The notes beneath the pieces were generated by a model. That model saw only the letters and a list, made by a program, of their open reading frames with translations. It had not been told where the DNA came from and did not search any database. Source: an uncultured Clostridia bacterium (GTDB taxonomy: Bacteria > Bacillota > Clostridia > TANB77 > CAG-508). Taken from it: 51,812 nt of DNA. Position numbers and translations under genes: made by a program. Below are positions 1-11,353 of the stretch, piece after piece. Position 1 is the stretch's first letter. Every line of letters starts with the position of its first letter. The DNA lies in assembly GCA_947632535.1 (NCBI GenBank), contig CANRPR010000005.1, forward strand, positions 1 through 51,812, given 5' to 3'.

Positions 1-51
1 GCCAGTATCGAAGAATTGAAAAAACAAGTACATCAAGCAATGAATTTTTAA
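1..51 (+). CDS. C-terminal fragment of an upstream CDS (...ASIEELKKQVHQAMNF*)
   Basis: Open from window start, frame 1, to TAA at 49-51; too short to assign. Confidence 0.5.
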   Translation, partial: ASIEELKKQVHQAMNF

Positions 52-166
52 TTCTATAATAGAAATAATTTCGGAAATAATATTTACAAATGTACTACAG
101 AATGATAAAATTGTAGTACATTTGTGATAAGTTTAAACATTACAAACAAGGAAAGGAGAAATGAAA

Positions 167-898
167 ATGTCAGGACATTCAAAATGGCATAATATACAAG
201 CCAAAAAAGGAAAAGCAGATGCAGCTAGAGGAAAAATATTTACAAAATTAGGTAGAGAATTATTAATTGCAGTAAAACAAGGAGGACCAGATCCAGCAGG
301 TAACTCTAAACTTAAGGATGTTATAGCAAAATGTAAAGCAGCAAATATGCCAAATGATACAATTAACAGTGCAATAAAGAAAGCTTCTGGAGCAGGAAAT
401 TCAGAAAATTATGAAGAAATAACATACGAAGGATATGGACCAAACGGTATTGCAGTAATAGTAGAAGCTAGTACAGATAACAGGAATAGAACAGCTGCAG
501 ATGTAAGGCATGTATTTGATAAAGCAGGAGGAAACTTAGGAACTACAGGATGTGTATCATACTTGTTTGAAAGAAAAGGCATTATAGTTATAGAAAAAGA
601 AAGTACAAATATTTCAGAAGATGATTTAATGCTAATGGCTTTAGATAGTGGAGCAGAAGATTTTGAGGTAGAAGAAGAATGCTATGAAATAAAAACATCG
701 CCAGAAGATTTTTCAGCAGTAAGAGAAGAATTGGAGAAGAATGGACTAACATTTTTAGAAGCAGAAGTTCAAATGGTTCCAATGACATATATTAAATTAG
801 ACGAACATGGAAAAGAAAGAATGGAAAAATTACTAGAAAGATTAGACGAATTAGATGATGTAATGAATGTATATCATAATTGGGATGAAGAAGAATAA
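167..898 (+). CDS. yebC: YebC/PmpR family DNA-binding regulator / translation factor
   Basis: [32 protein letters not shown]-terminus is diagnostic; ATG 167 has better RBS spacing than 161. Confidence 0.96.
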   Translation: MSGHSKWHNIQAKKGKADAARGKIFTKLGRELLIAVKQGGPDPAGNSKLKDVIAKCKAANMPNDTINSAIKKASGAGNSENYEEITYEGYGPNGIAVIVEASTDNRNRTAADVRHVFDKAGGNLGTTGCVSYLFERKGIIVIEKESTNISEDDLMLMALDSGAEDFEVEEECYEIKTSPEDFSAVREELEKNGLTFLEAEVQMVPMTYIKLDEHGKERMEKLLERLDELDDVMNVYHNWDEEE

Positions 899-912
899 TA
901 GGGGGTATCCTA

Positions 913-2626
913 ATGGTGAAAAGTAATAAAAAAGTAATAATAATTACAGCGATAATCGTTGCAGTAATAGTTTTACTAGGAGCAAGTTTAGCATTTGCAT
1001 ATATTGCAACAGATTTTTTAAAAACAGATAAACAATTATTCTGCAAATATATAGGGCAACTTGGCAACATATTTTCAGAGTTAGAAGATTCTGATTTAGA
1101 AGATTATATGGCAAAACAAGAAACAATGCCATACGAAAACAATGGAAAATTATCAGTTAATGTTAATATAACTGGTAATGAAGCGTTATATGAGAATGCA
1201 AATAAAACCAATATTACATTTTCAGGAAAAGTAGATAAATTAAATGATAAAACAGAACAAGATATAAAACTAAATTATTCAGACGATGTTTATTTCCCAT
1301 TTAGCTATAAGCATACTGGAAACTTGTATGCACTAGGTTCAAATTTGGTGGCAAATAAATATGTTGCGGTAAGAAATGAAAACTTAGAGGAATTTTTTGC
1401 TAAACTAGGAATCAATGCAAATATTCCAGACGAAACGGAAATAAAAGAAATTCAAAATATATCAGATGCTGAGAAAAAAGAAATTTATAACAGATATATT
1501 AATATACTAGATGCAAATATTAACAAAGAGAATTTTTCAAAGGTAGATAAGGATACATTTAAGCTTACATTGAATAATGCAGAAATAAAAAATGTAATTA
1601 ATGCAATTTTAACAGAATTAAACAATGACGAAGTTTTACTAAAAGATAATAAAAGTATAGTACAAAATATGTTAGATAATGTAGATAGTATTGCGATAGA
1701 TAAACTTGTTATAACTGTGTATAAACAAAACGGAAAATTATCTAAATTGGACATAGAGATACAAACAAATAGTGAAATATTTAAACTGTCTATACAAAGT
1801 ATAGAAGGACAAATAACAATGTCACTTTCAGTGCCAGATCAAAGCAGAGCTGTTTCTACAACATCAATTATAAAAATTGAGAAAATAAAAAACAATAATA
1901 CATTAAACTATAATATATCTGCAAACCAAAGTGAACTTGATTCTACAATGGAAACATATTTTACAGCACAATATGCAGGTCTAAACACTGATTCAGTACA
2001 GGAAAACTATGTACTAGGAATTAATAGCATAAATACAGACACTACAACACAAGAATTATCACAAGTAAAATACGAGTACACTTTTAATACAACAAAGAAC
2101 TTTTCAAGTGATGTAAATATTGAAGATTTAACAGAAGATACAGCACTTATTTTAAATGACCAAACTACTGAATATGTACAAAGTATTTTACCAGCCTTAA
2201 TAGCAAAAATTATACAAGTAAATGACCAACAAATGCAACAACTAGGAGTTAATGCTTCAGAGCATCCTTTACTTATGAGTACACCACTTGGGTTAATTTT
2301 TAACATGGGCTCTGATAATGTGGTAGATGTTGAAAAAAATGCTGAAACAATTGCTGCTGCTAAAAATTCACAATTCGAACAGTATACAAGTGATTCCTTA
2401 GAAGGTAGTACAGTAAAAATACTACTTCAAGTAATATCTAGTAATATAGCACGGTGAAGATGCACAAATAACTCAAATTATATATAATGACCAAGCATTA
2501 ACACCAACAGAAGGAATAATAGAAAACATAAAAAATGTAATAAATACATCAGCAACTTACACCGTATCATTTGAACGAGATAGCACATCAAATTTAATAA
2601 CAACTGTAATTATAAAACAAAATTAA
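913..2626 (+). CDS. Membrane-anchored hypothetical protein, about 570 aa, in two frames joined by a putative +1 frameshift at in-frame CGG 2452-2454
   Basis: Frame 0 is 913-2457 (N-terminal TM, ends ...SSNIA-CGG-TGA). Frame +1 continues from 2453 as GEDAQITQIIYNDQALTPTEGIIENIKNVINTSATYTVSFERDSTSNLITTVIIKQN* (TAA 2624-2626), followed by a terminator hairpin. Confidence 0.8.
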
Positions 2627-2648
2627 ATATTATAAATAAGTTCTAAAA

Positions 2649-2693
2649 TAAAAAACTATAGCATATATATAAATATAAGCTATAGTTTTTTGT
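2649..2693 (+). terminator. Rho-independent terminator
   Basis: AAAAACTATAGC...GCTATAGTTTTTT inverted repeat followed by a T-run. Confidence 0.8.
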
Positions 2694-2714
2694 TATATAA
2701 AAACACATGGAGAT

Positions 2715-3674
2715 TTGGAGGACAAACTATTGAACAATATAAATGAGATATTGCGATATTTTCCAAGACAAATTGCAAGTTTAATTAATTCTAAAATAAC
2801 ACAAGAAAACATAACATATACAATGTTAGAAGAAATACGAGTTAGAAGTGAAAAGCCAATAATATTAAAACATGCAAGTGGAGAAATTATTATAGATAAA
2901 GGAATAGTGAAACAAGAAGAAGTATTAGAAATATTGCAATATATATGTAATAACTCCATATATTCATATCAAGCCCAAATATGTAACGGATATATCACAT
3001 TAATTGGAGGTCATAGAGTTGGAATTACAGGAAGCATTGTAATGCATGAAGGCAAAATAAATAATGTTAATTATATTTCTAGTTTAAATTTTAGAATTGC
3101 TAAACAAATTATTGGTGCTAGTGCAAAAATATTAAAATACATAATTAATTTAGAAGAAAATACAGTTTATAATACTTTAATTATCTCACCACCAGGAGCT
3201 GGTAAAACAACAATATTGCGAGATTTAATACGAAGAATTAGTTCTGGAATTGAACAAATGAAATATAAAGGATTAACAGTTGGAATAGTGGATGAAAGAG
3301 GAGAAATAGCATCAATGTATAAAGGAGTGCCACAAAATGATATTGGTATTAGAACAGATGTTATAGATAATGTGAAAAAATCAATCGGAATGAAAATGTT
3401 AATTCGCTCAATGTCGCCACAAGTAATTGCTGCAGACGAAATAGGCAGTAAAGAAGATGTAGAAGCAATCAGCTATGCTATTTGTTCGGGAGTAAAAGGG
3501 ATTTTTACAGCACATGGCGGAGATATGAAAGATTTATTACTTAATCCTGCTCTAAAAGAGTTAATAAATAGTCATATATTTGAAAGGTTAATATTTTTAG
3601 ATTCAAAAATAAAAGGAGAAATAGCAAGTACATATCAGTTAAACAAAATTAGTCTAGAATATTTTAGAAATTAG
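2715..3674 (+). CDS. spoIIIAA: Stage III sporulation protein AA (secretion-type ATPase)
   Basis: Walker A ISPPGAGKTTILRDL, DERGEIA, first gene of a complete spoIIIA operon; TTG start. Confidence 0.95.
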   Translation: MEDKLLNNINEILRYFPRQIASLINSKITQENITYTMLEEIRVRSEKPIILKHASGEIIIDKGIVKQEEVLEILQYICNNSIYSYQAQICNGYITLIGGHRVGITGSIVMHEGKINNVNYISSLNFRIAKQIIGASAKILKYIINLEENTVYNTLIISPPGAGKTTILRDLIRRISSGIEQMKYKGLTVGIVDERGEIASMYKGVPQNDIGIRTDVIDNVKKSIGMKMLIRSMSPQVIAADEIGSKEDVEAISYAICSGVKGIFTAHGGDMKDLLLNPALKELINSHIFERLIFLDSKIKGEIASTYQLNKISLEYFRN

Positions 3675-3688
3675 AAAAGAGGAAAAAT

Positions 3689-4198
3689 ATGCTTATAATA
3701 AAAAGTAGTTTGCTATTGATAGTTTTTACATTAGCAACATATATAGGAATACTAATATCGAACAAATTTAGAAACAGAGTAGCAGATTTGAAAGAATTAA
3801 GAAGTGCACTAAATATGTTGCAAACTAAAATAAAATTTACATATATGCCATTACCAGATATATTTAAAGAAATATCTGAACAAACTAATTCAAAAGTTGG
3901 TAATATATTCAAAGTAGCAAGTATAAAAATGGAATTTACTACTGCTGGAAATGCATGGAAACAAGCTATTGACTTATCAGATATAAATTTAAATAGTGAA
4001 GATGTAAATACTCTAAAAGGATTAGGTAAATTACTAGGACAAACAGATGTAGAAGGGCAGATTAGCGAAATAGAATTAGTAGAGAAATTCATAGATGTAC
4101 AAATTCAAAAAGCAGAAAATGAATGTCAAAAGAATCAGAAACTTTATAAAACATTGGGAGCTGTTATAGGATTAGGAATTGTTATTATATTAATTTGA
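3689..4198 (+). CDS. spoIIIAB: Stage III sporulation protein AB
   Basis: Size, TM ends and operon position. Confidence 0.9.
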   Translation: MLIIKSSLLLIVFTLATYIGILISNKFRNRVADLKELRSALNMLQTKIKFTYMPLPDIFKEISEQTNSKVGNIFKVASIKMEFTTAGNAWKQAIDLSDINLNSEDVNTLKGLGKLLGQTDVEGQISEIELVEKFIDVQIQKAENECQKNQKLYKTLGAVIGLGIVIILI

Positions 4199-4212
4199 AA
4201 GGATAGAGAAAA

Positions 4213-4407
4213 ATGGATATTAATTTGCTTTTTAAAATTGCAGCTATAGGTATTTTGGTAGCCGTGCTACATCAAGTTTTAGTAAGAGCGGGTAGAGAAG
4301 ATCAAGCAATGATGACCACTTTGGCAGGATTAGTTATTGTTTTAACTATGGTTATAAAAGAAATTAGCAATTTATTTGATACAGTAAGAACAATATTTAA
4401 TTTATAA
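4213..4407 (+). CDS. spoIIIAC: Stage III sporulation protein AC
   Basis: 64 aa, two TMs, HQVLVRAGREDQAMMTTLAGLVIVL. Confidence 0.93.
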   Translation: MDINLLFKIAAIGILVAVLHQVLVRAGREDQAMMTTLAGLVIVLTMVIKEISNLFDTVRTIFNL

Positions 4408-4421
4408 AAAGTGAGGGAAAA

Positions 4422-4808
4422 ATGGATATTGTAAAAATTATAGGAATTGCATTTGTTGCAATAATTATTTCAATTATTCTCAAACAATATAAACCAGAAT
4501 ATGCAATATATGTATCCATAATAGCAGGAGCTCTAATTTTAGTAATGAGTATAAGTAAGATATCAGGAATCATAGAATTATTAAATAATCTCGCAAGCAA
4601 AAGTCAAATTAACAATGAGTTTCTTACTATCTTAATAAAAATAACAGGAATAGCATTTTTATCAGAATTTGCTGTAAGCATTTGTAAAGATGCAGGTGAA
4701 AGTGCTATTGCAAGTAAAGTGGAATTAGGAGGCAAGGTAATTATTATTGCTATATCCATTCCTATTATTTCGGCATTACTAGAAACGGTTTTAAAAATAT
4801 TACCATAA
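4422..4808 (+). CDS. spoIIIAD: Stage III sporulation protein AD
   Basis: EFAVSICKDAGESAIASKVELGGKVIIIAISIPII; operon position. Confidence 0.93.
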   Translation: MDIVKIIGIAFVAIIISIILKQYKPEYAIYVSIIAGALILVMSISKISGIIELLNNLASKSQINNEFLTILIKITGIAFLSEFAVSICKDAGESAIASKVELGGKVIIIAISIPIISALLETVLKILP

Positions 4809-4832
4809 CAAAAGAAAAGGAGAAGCATAAAC

Positions 4833-5972
4833 ATGCTGAAAAAAATAGTAATTATATTTCTTATATTTATGTATATTCCAATTATGGCATACTCTACAGA
4901 AACAATATTAGAAGATCAACAAGAAACTTTAAATATAAAAGAATTTATTTACGAAGCAGATAAGTATACAGAAAAAGTATTTAAAGATATAGATTTTACA
5001 GACTTTATGAACGATGCAATAAAAGGTAAAGTAAATAATAATGTAATATTCAGCAGTATTGCTTCATTATTTGGAAAAGAAATAGTGGAAACATTAAGAA
5101 CAATGGGAAGCATTCTAATTGTAATTATTATTCACAGTATATTAAGAAGCTTTAGCGAAGGTCTGGAAGATAAGGGAGTAAGCCAAATCACATACTATGT
5201 TCAATATATTTTAATAGTAACGCTAGTTATGTCGAATTTTGCTAACATAATTACTATGGTAAAAGATACTATATGCAATTTGACTGGATTTTGTTATACT
5301 CTAATACCAATTTTAACTACTTTAATGATAAGTACAGGCAGTATAATATCGGCAAATGTTGTACAACCAATTATATTATTTTTAATAGGCTTTATTGGAA
5401 ATATGATTACAAGCATTATTTTACCAATAACACTAATTTCAACAGCTCTTGGCATAATTTCAAAAGTATCTGACAGAATACAAATAGACAAACTATCAAA
5501 ATTTTTCAAAAGCAGCATTGTGTGGGTGCTTGGAATAATTTTAACCGTCTTTGTAGGATTTTTGTCAGTTGAAGGAAGTTTATCTAGTAGTGTGGATGGT
5601 ATTACAGCAAAAACAGCAAAAGCAGCAGTATCTAGTTTTATACCAGTAGTAGGTAAGATATTAGGAGATGCAGTTGACACAGTAATAGGATGTAGCAATA
5701 TATTAAAAAATGCAGTAGGAATTGTTGGTGTAGTAGTAATAATAGGAATATGTATTTTGCCTATTATAAAAATTAGCATACTAATGATTACATACTATTT
5801 AACATCAGCGCTGTGTCAACCAATAGCAGACGAAAAAGTAGTTTCTTTACTATCGCAAATAGGAGATACATTTAAACTATTATTAGCAATACTAATTTCA
5901 ATAGCTGTTATGCTATTAATAGGAATAACTCTAGTTATAAAAATATCAAATACTGGTCTAATGTATAGATAG
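4833..5972 (+). CDS. spoIIIAE: Stage III sporulation protein AE
   Basis: Signal peptide plus polytopic membrane protein; SSFIPVVGKILGDAVDTVIGCS. Confidence 0.94.
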   Translation: MLKKIVIIFLIFMYIPIMAYSTETILEDQQETLNIKEFIYEADKYTEKVFKDIDFTDFMNDAIKGKVNNNVIFSSIASLFGKEIVETLRTMGSILIVIIIHSILRSFSEGLEDKGVSQITYYVQYILIVTLVMSNFANIITMVKDTICNLTGFCYTLIPILTTLMISTGSIISANVVQPIILFLIGFIGNMITSIILPITLISTALGIISKVSDRIQIDKLSKFFKSSIVWVLGIILTVFVGFLSVEGSLSSSVDGITAKTAKAAVSSFIPVVGKILGDAVDTVIGCSNILKNAVGIVGVVVIIGICILPIIKISILMITYYLTSALCQPIADEKVVSLLSQIGDTFKLLLAILISIAVMLLIGITLVIKISNTGLMYR

Positions 5973-5981
5973 GAGGAAGAA

Positions 5982-6560
5982 TTGGTAGAGTTTATTAGTA
6001 CATGGGCTGAACAAGTGGTAGTTGCTGTGATTATTGCAACTATATTAGAACTTATAATTCCAAAAGGAAATAATAAAAAGTATATAAAAGTAATAATAGG
6101 AGTATACATATTATTTACAATAATATCACCTGTAATAAATAGAATTACTGGAGATAATATTAAACTAGATTTTAACTATGAAAAATATTTCAACAATTAC
6201 ATGAATTATGAGATTCAGTCGAATGCTATTACTACTACAAATAATCAAAATATTGAGGATATATACATTCAAAATTTGAAAAAAGACATAATAAATAAAG
6301 TGGAGGAAAGAGGTGTTAAGGTAAATAATATTCAATTAGATATTAATTTTGAGGATTATACAAGTTATGGAAATATAAATAAGATAGTTTTAGAAGTTGA
6401 AGAAGATAATAAAAATAGCATACATGTTAATGAGGTTATAATTGGAAAAAATACTAATAATACAAATATAAATAAATTAGACGAAGATAAAGCAAAAGAA
6501 ATTAAAAATTATTTATCTAATACTTATAGTCTTAATTCAAAATATATAATTATAAAATAG
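5982..6560 (+). CDS. spoIIIAF: Stage III sporulation protein AF
   Basis: Two N-terminal TMs, operon position; TTG start after AGGAGG. Confidence 0.85.
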   Translation: MVEFISTWAEQVVVAVIIATILELIIPKGNNKKYIKVIIGVYILFTIISPVINRITGDNIKLDFNYEKYFNNYMNYEIQSNAITTTNNQNIEDIYIQNLKKDIINKVEERGVKVNNIQLDINFEDYTSYGNINKIVLEVEEDNKNSIHVNEVIIGKNTNNTNINKLDEDKAKEIKNYLSNTYSLNSKYIIIK

Positions 6561-6572
6561 GAGAGTGAACAA

Positions 6573-7160
6573 ATGAAAGATAATAAAATAAATGAGAGTG
6601 GAAAAAGAAAAATAGAAACTATAGTAGCTTTTATAATAATACTTATAATAACTGTTATTGCTATTAATACAATTTGGAATGGAAATGATAAAGCTGAAAA
6701 TAGTCAAGTATATGAGAAACAATTAGCTAATGCAGAAAACGAAGAAACTACGGAGGTTGCTAATACCAAAGATAATTTAGAAGCGAACTTAGAGAACATA
6801 CTTTCAAAGATAAATGGTGTTGGAAATGTGAAAGTATTAATATCTTACATAGAAAGTAGTGAAATTATTGCAATGTACAATGAAAATACAAAGAATACAT
6901 CAACACAGGAAGAGGATTCCGGAGGAGGTACAAGAGTAATTAATGAAATAGATACTCAAAAAGATATAATATACAAAGAAGAAGGTGGAGAAAAAATTCC
7001 AATTACACAAAAGGTTATAAGTCCTAAAATAGAAGGTGCAATAATAACAGCAGAGGGAGCCGGAGATGCTACAGTAAAAAATAATATAATCCAAGCAGTT
7101 GAAGCTGTTACTGGAATTGCAACTCATAAAATTCAAGTATTTGAAATGAAAATAAATTAA
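6573..7160 (+). CDS. spoIIIAG: Stage III sporulation protein AG
   Basis: ISKINGVGNVKVLISY...GGGTRVINEIDTQKD...PKIEGAIITAEGAGDATVKNNIIQAVEAVTGIATHKIQVFEM. Confidence 0.94.
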   Translation: MKDNKINESGKRKIETIVAFIIILIITVIAINTIWNGNDKAENSQVYEKQLANAENEETTEVANTKDNLEANLENILSKINGVGNVKVLISYIESSEIIAMYNENTKNTSTQEEDSGGGTRVINEIDTQKDIIYKEEGGEKIPITQKVISPKIEGAIITAEGAGDATVKNNIIQAVEAVTGIATHKIQVFEMKIN

Positions 7161-7181
7161 AGGAAAGGATAGATTTTTATT

Positions 7182-7754
7182 ATGAAAATTTTAAAGAAAA
7201 ATCAGTTAATTATTTTGGTTATTGCATTAATGTTTATTGCGGCAGGATATTTAAGTTATACAACAAATGAACCAGAACAAAAGTTATCTTCCATTGGAGA
7301 TGCTGCATTGGTAAATAGTGAAGAAATTATAGAAAATGAAAGTAGCAAGGAGCAACAAAGTGATGTAGAAAACGAGAAAGTAGAGGAAACTATAAATACT
7401 AATGTTACAGATAATTATTTTGCCAATTCACGATTAGAAAGAGAAACTATGTACTCTCAAATGCTAGAAACATATCAAAAATTGCTAGAAAGTAATACAA
7501 TATCTACAGAACAAAAGGCAATATCGCAAGAACAAATAAACAAAATAAATCAAACAAAAAATGGAATTATGATAGCTGAAAATTTAATAAAAACCAAAGG
7601 CTTTTCAGATTTAGTTATTTTTGTAAACGACAATAGTATTAGTGCTGTTATACAAGCACAAGAATTATTACCAGAACAAATTGCACAAATACAAAACATA
7701 ATAAGTAGAGAATTAAAAGTAGAGATAGAAAATATAAATATTAGTAAAAAATAG
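7182..7754 (+). CDS. spoIIIAH: Stage III sporulation protein AH (SpoIIQ-binding)
   Basis: N-terminal TM, C-terminal ring-building domain pattern, operon position. Confidence 0.9.
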   Translation: MKILKKNQLIILVIALMFIAAGYLSYTTNEPEQKLSSIGDAALVNSEEIIENESSKEQQSDVENEKVEETINTNVTDNYFANSRLERETMYSQMLETYQKLLESNTISTEQKAISQEQINKINQTKNGIMIAENLIKTKGFSDLVIFVNDNSISAVIQAQELLPEQIAQIQNIISRELKVEIENINISKK

Positions 7755-7814
7755 GGCGGAATTTATTGCATAATTTCACATATCATTATATAATTACAAG
7801 CATGAGGTGAAATT

Positions 7815-8381
7815 ATGAATAAAACTAAGCGAAAAATATTTGAAGCTTCAATGAAATTGTTTGCTAAGAAAGGGTATGATGCTACAAGTATAGAAGAAAT
7901 AACAGCAACAGTTGGTGTCGCTAAAGGTACGCTATATTATCATTTTTCAAGCAAAGAAGAAATTTTTAATTTTTTAGTAGAAGAAGGTATGAAATTACTA
8001 AAAAATAGTATAGATATAAAAATTGCTAAAGCAGATACAACACTAGATAAATTAAGAGCAGTAATATTAATACAAATAAAAATAATAAAAAAATATGAGG
8101 ATTTTATGACAATTGTACTTAGTCAATTATGGGGAAATGAACCAAGACATATAATGTGCAAAAGTAAAGTAGTAGAGTATGTTAAAACTATAGAAAATAT
8201 TATCAAGGAAGGAATGGATAAGGGAGAAATTATAAATGGAGATGCTTCAATTATAGCATCAGGAATATTCGGGCTTACATGTTCTTGTTTAATATATAGA
8301 ATAAAAACAGAACAAGAAATAGATATAGCTAAATTATATAAAGAATTTGATAATTCAATTTTAAGAGGAATAGTCATATAG
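7815..8381 (+). CDS. TetR/AcrR family transcriptional regulator
   Basis: IFEASMKLFAKKGYDATSIEEITATVGVAKGTLYYHFSSKEEIF HTH. Confidence 0.95.
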   Translation: MNKTKRKIFEASMKLFAKKGYDATSIEEITATVGVAKGTLYYHFSSKEEIFNFLVEEGMKLLKNSIDIKIAKADTTLDKLRAVILIQIKIIKKYEDFMTIVLSQLWGNEPRHIMCKSKVVEYVKTIENIIKEGMDKGEIINGDASIIASGIFGLTCSCLIYRIKTEQEIDIAKLYKEFDNSILRGIVI

Positions 8382-8511
8382 AGGCAATCTATACGGCTAT
8401 TTTTAGTTTATTTAAGAAAATTAATAAAATATTAAAAAATAGTATTCAAATATTAAAAACTATGATAAAATAACAACGATAAAAATATAATTAGTTAGGA
8501 GAGTGTTAATA

Positions 8512-9219
8512 GTGGCTGAAATAGCATACAAAAGGGTATTATTAAAACTAAGTGGAGAAGCATTAGCAGGAGATAAAAAAACAGGAGTATATGCAGAAGT
8601 AATAGGAAGAATATGTGATCAAGTAAAAAAATTATCGGATTTAGGAGTACAAGTAGCAATTGTTGTAGGTGGAGGAAACTTTTGGAGAGGTAGATATGGA
8701 CATCAAATGGAAAGGACAACATCAGACTATATGGGAATGTTAGCAACAGCAATGAATGCATTGGCATTACAAGATACACTAGAAGCTAGAGGACTTTCTA
8801 CTAGAGTTCAAACAGCTATTGAAATGAGACAAATTGCAGAGCCATATATAAAAAGAAAGGCTTTAAAACATTTGGAAAAAGGAAGAATAGTTATATTTGC
8901 ATGTGGAACAGGAAATCCATATTTTACAACAGATACAGGAGCAGCTTTAAGAGCGGCAGAAATAGATGCAGATGTTATATTACTTGCAAAAACGATAGAT
9001 GGTGTGTATTCAGCAGATCCTAAAATTGATAGTACAGCCATTAAATATGACGAAATATCTTATACAGATATATTACAAAAAGATTTAAAAGTAATGGACT
9101 CAACAGCAACAGCACTTTGTAGAGATAACAATATTCCATTAATGGTATTTGGAATTGATGAGCCAGAAAACATGGTTAAAATAGTACTAGGTGAAAAAAT
9201 AGGAACTATTGTAAAATAA
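8512..9219 (+). CDS. pyrH: UMP kinase
   Basis: [27 protein letters not shown] start at 8512 after AGGAG. Confidence 0.97.
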   Translation: MAEIAYKRVLLKLSGEALAGDKKTGVYAEVIGRICDQVKKLSDLGVQVAIVVGGGNFWRGRYGHQMERTTSDYMGMLATAMNALALQDTLEARGLSTRVQTAIEMRQIAEPYIKRKALKHLEKGRIVIFACGTGNPYFTTDTGAALRAAEIDADVILLAKTIDGVYSADPKIDSTAIKYDEISYTDILQKDLKVMDSTATALCRDNNIPLMVFGIDEPENMVKIVLGEKIGTIVK

Positions 9220-9238
9220 ATTGTGAAGGAGAAAAATT

Positions 9239-9787
9239 ATGGATTATAGTCAAATTAAAGAAAAAATGAATAAATCAATTGCAGTTTTTCAAGAAAACTT
9301 AGCAGAAGTAAGAGCTGGAAGAGCAAATCCAGCTATATTAAATAAAGTAAAAGTTGATTACTATGGAGTTTCAACTCCAATTAGTCAAGTAGCAGGTATA
9401 TCTGTACCTGAAGCAAGATTAATAGTTATACAACCATGGGATACTAGTATATTAAAAGATATAGAAAAAGCTATATTAGCATCAGATATAGGTATAAATC
9501 CTAATAATGATGGAAAAGTAATAAGACTTGCATTCCCAGAATTAAACGAAGAAAGAAGAAAAGAATTAGTAAAAGATATTAGAAAAATGGCAGAAGATAC
9601 AAAAGTAGCTGTTAGAAGTGCAAGAAGAGATGGTATTGACGAATTCAAAAAGATGCAAAAGGATGCTCAAATAACAGAAGACGATTTGAAAGTAGCAGAA
9701 GATGAAATACAAAAACTAACAGATAAAAGTATAGAAGAAATAGATAATATATTAGCAAACAAAGAAAAAGAAATTATGAGTGTATAG
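9239..9787 (+). CDS. frr: Ribosome recycling factor
   Basis: VRAGRANPAILNKVKVDYYGVSTPISQVAGISVPEARLIVIQPWD. Confidence 0.98.
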   Translation: MDYSQIKEKMNKSIAVFQENLAEVRAGRANPAILNKVKVDYYGVSTPISQVAGISVPEARLIVIQPWDTSILKDIEKAILASDIGINPNNDGKVIRLAFPELNEERRKELVKDIRKMAEDTKVAVRSARRDGIDEFKKMQKDAQITEDDLKVAEDEIQKLTDKSIEEIDNILANKEKEIMSV

Positions 9788-9796
9788 GAGAATTTA

Positions 9797-10516
9797 ATGA
9801 ACATAGAACAAATTGATAAAGAAAATATGCCAAACCATATTGCAATTATTATGGATGGAAATAGAACATGGGCAAAACAGAAAAATTTAGATCCTAAATT
9901 AGGACATAAATATGGTGCAGATACTCTAGAAAACATTGTAAGATATGCAAATAAAATAGGAATTAAATACCTTACTGTATATGCATTTTCAACAGAAAAT
10001 TGGAATAGAACCAAAGAAGAAGTAGGAGCACTTATGATATTACTACAAAATTATTTAAAAGATTTCTTAAATAGAGCAGATACAGAAAATGTGAGAATTA
10101 GAGTATTAGGTGATATATCACAATTATCAAAGAGTTTACAAGATAGCATAAATAATGCAATTGAAAAAACTAAAGATAATACAGGTATCATTTTTAACAT
10201 AGCTTTCAATTATGGTGGAAGAATGGAAATAACAAACGCAGTAAAAAACATAGCAAAACTTGTAAAAGAAGGTAATTTGCAAATTGAAGATATTACAGAA
10301 GAAACAATAAGTAATAACTTATATACAGCAGGAATTCCAGATCCAGATATAGTTATAAGAACTAGCGGACAAATTAGAACAAGTAATTTTTTGCCATGGC
10401 AAACGGTATATTCAGAGTATGTTTTCTTGCAAAAGAACTGGCCAGATTTTACTAAAGAAGATTTATTAGAAACGATTTATACTTATCAGAATAGATTAAT
10501 AAAAAAAGGAAGATAA
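9797..10516 (+). CDS. uppS: Isoprenyl transferase (UPP synthase)
   Basis: HIAIIMDGNRTWAK...RTSGQIRTSNFLPWQTVYSEYVF. Confidence 0.97.
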   Translation: MNIEQIDKENMPNHIAIIMDGNRTWAKQKNLDPKLGHKYGADTLENIVRYANKIGIKYLTVYAFSTENWNRTKEEVGALMILLQNYLKDFLNRADTENVRIRVLGDISQLSKSLQDSINNAIEKTKDNTGIIFNIAFNYGGRMEITNAVKNIAKLVKEGNLQIEDITEETISNNLYTAGIPDPDIVIRTSGQIRTSNFLPWQTVYSEYVFLQKNWPDFTKEDLLETIYTYQNRLIKKGR

Positions 10517-10530
10517 GAGGGGATTAAAAT

Positions 10531-11334
10531 ATGAATGTAAAAAGACTTACTTCAGCTTTATTAGGATTACCAATAGTAATATTAATTCTAATATTTGGAA
10601 ATAAATATATAGTAGATGTGGTTTTCGCTATAATTTCGGCTATGAGCTTACATGAATATTTTAATGCTTGTAAAAGTAAAGCCAAACCAGTTATATGGCT
10701 TGGATACATAGCTTCTGCATTAATCGCTTTAATACATATTATTCCATTAGAACACGCAATGACAATAGTTAGTGTACTAATTCCATCTGCAATAACTATA
10801 TTATTCTTACAAGTTATATTAAGTAATATGCAAATAAACTTAAAAGATATTTCTATTACTTTTTTTGGAATTTGCTACATCCCACTATTCTTAATGTTTG
10901 TGCCATTAATATATGGTTTTGAAAATGGAAAGATATTAATATGGATTATATTTATAACTGCATGGGGAACAGATACAGCAGCTTATTTAACTGGAAAAAC
11001 AATGGGAAAACATAAATTTAGCGAAATTAGTCCAAACAAAACAATAGAAGGTTGTATAGGTGGAGTTATTGGTTGCGTAATTTTAATGCTTATATATACT
11101 TTTATAGTTAACACATATTTTAATATACAAATGTCATATACTTATATTACTATTATATCAATTGTACTAAGTATAGTAGGACAATTTGGTGATTTTGCAG
11201 CATCTAGTATAAAAAGATATGTTGGTATTAAAGATTTCAGCAACCTAATACCAGGACATGGAGGAATGCTAGATAGAATAGATAGCCTTATATTTATAGC
11301 ACCATTTGCATATATGTTATTGAATTTATTGTAA
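10531..11334 (+). CDS. cdsA: Phosphatidate cytidylyltransferase
   Basis: Polytopic; GDFAASSIKRYVGIKDFSNLIPGHGGMLDRIDSL. Confidence 0.96.
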   Translation: MNVKRLTSALLGLPIVILILIFGNKYIVDVVFAIISAMSLHEYFNACKSKAKPVIWLGYIASALIALIHIIPLEHAMTIVSVLIPSAITILFLQVILSNMQINLKDISITFFGICYIPLFLMFVPLIYGFENGKILIWIIFITAWGTDTAAYLTGKTMGKHKFSEISPNKTIEGCIGGVIGCVILMLIYTFIVNTYFNIQMSYTYITIISIVLSIVGQFGDFAASSIKRYVGIKDFSNLIPGHGGMLDRIDSLIFIAPFAYMLLNLL

Positions 11335-11353
11335 TTACTTGGAGGATAATATT

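Noticed and set aside
2452-2457. UGA recoding (Trp, Gly or Sec) at CGG-UGA
   Set aside because: Reading through UGA in frame 0 meets another stop shortly after, UGA serves as a normal stop elsewhere (e.g. spoIIIAB), and the site at 19033 has UAA instead.
3664-4092. Antisense ORF over spoIIIAB
   Set aside because: Low-complexity antisense ORF typical of AT-rich coding sequence; sense gene is clear. Same for 588-788, 1485-1754, 5294-5779, 12715-13041, 14888-15253, 15962-16423, 21750-22178, 31128-31568 and similar.
5273-5473. Plus-strand 66-aa ORF inside spoIIIAE
   Set aside because: Out-of-frame Asn/Tyr-rich translation within a recognised gene.
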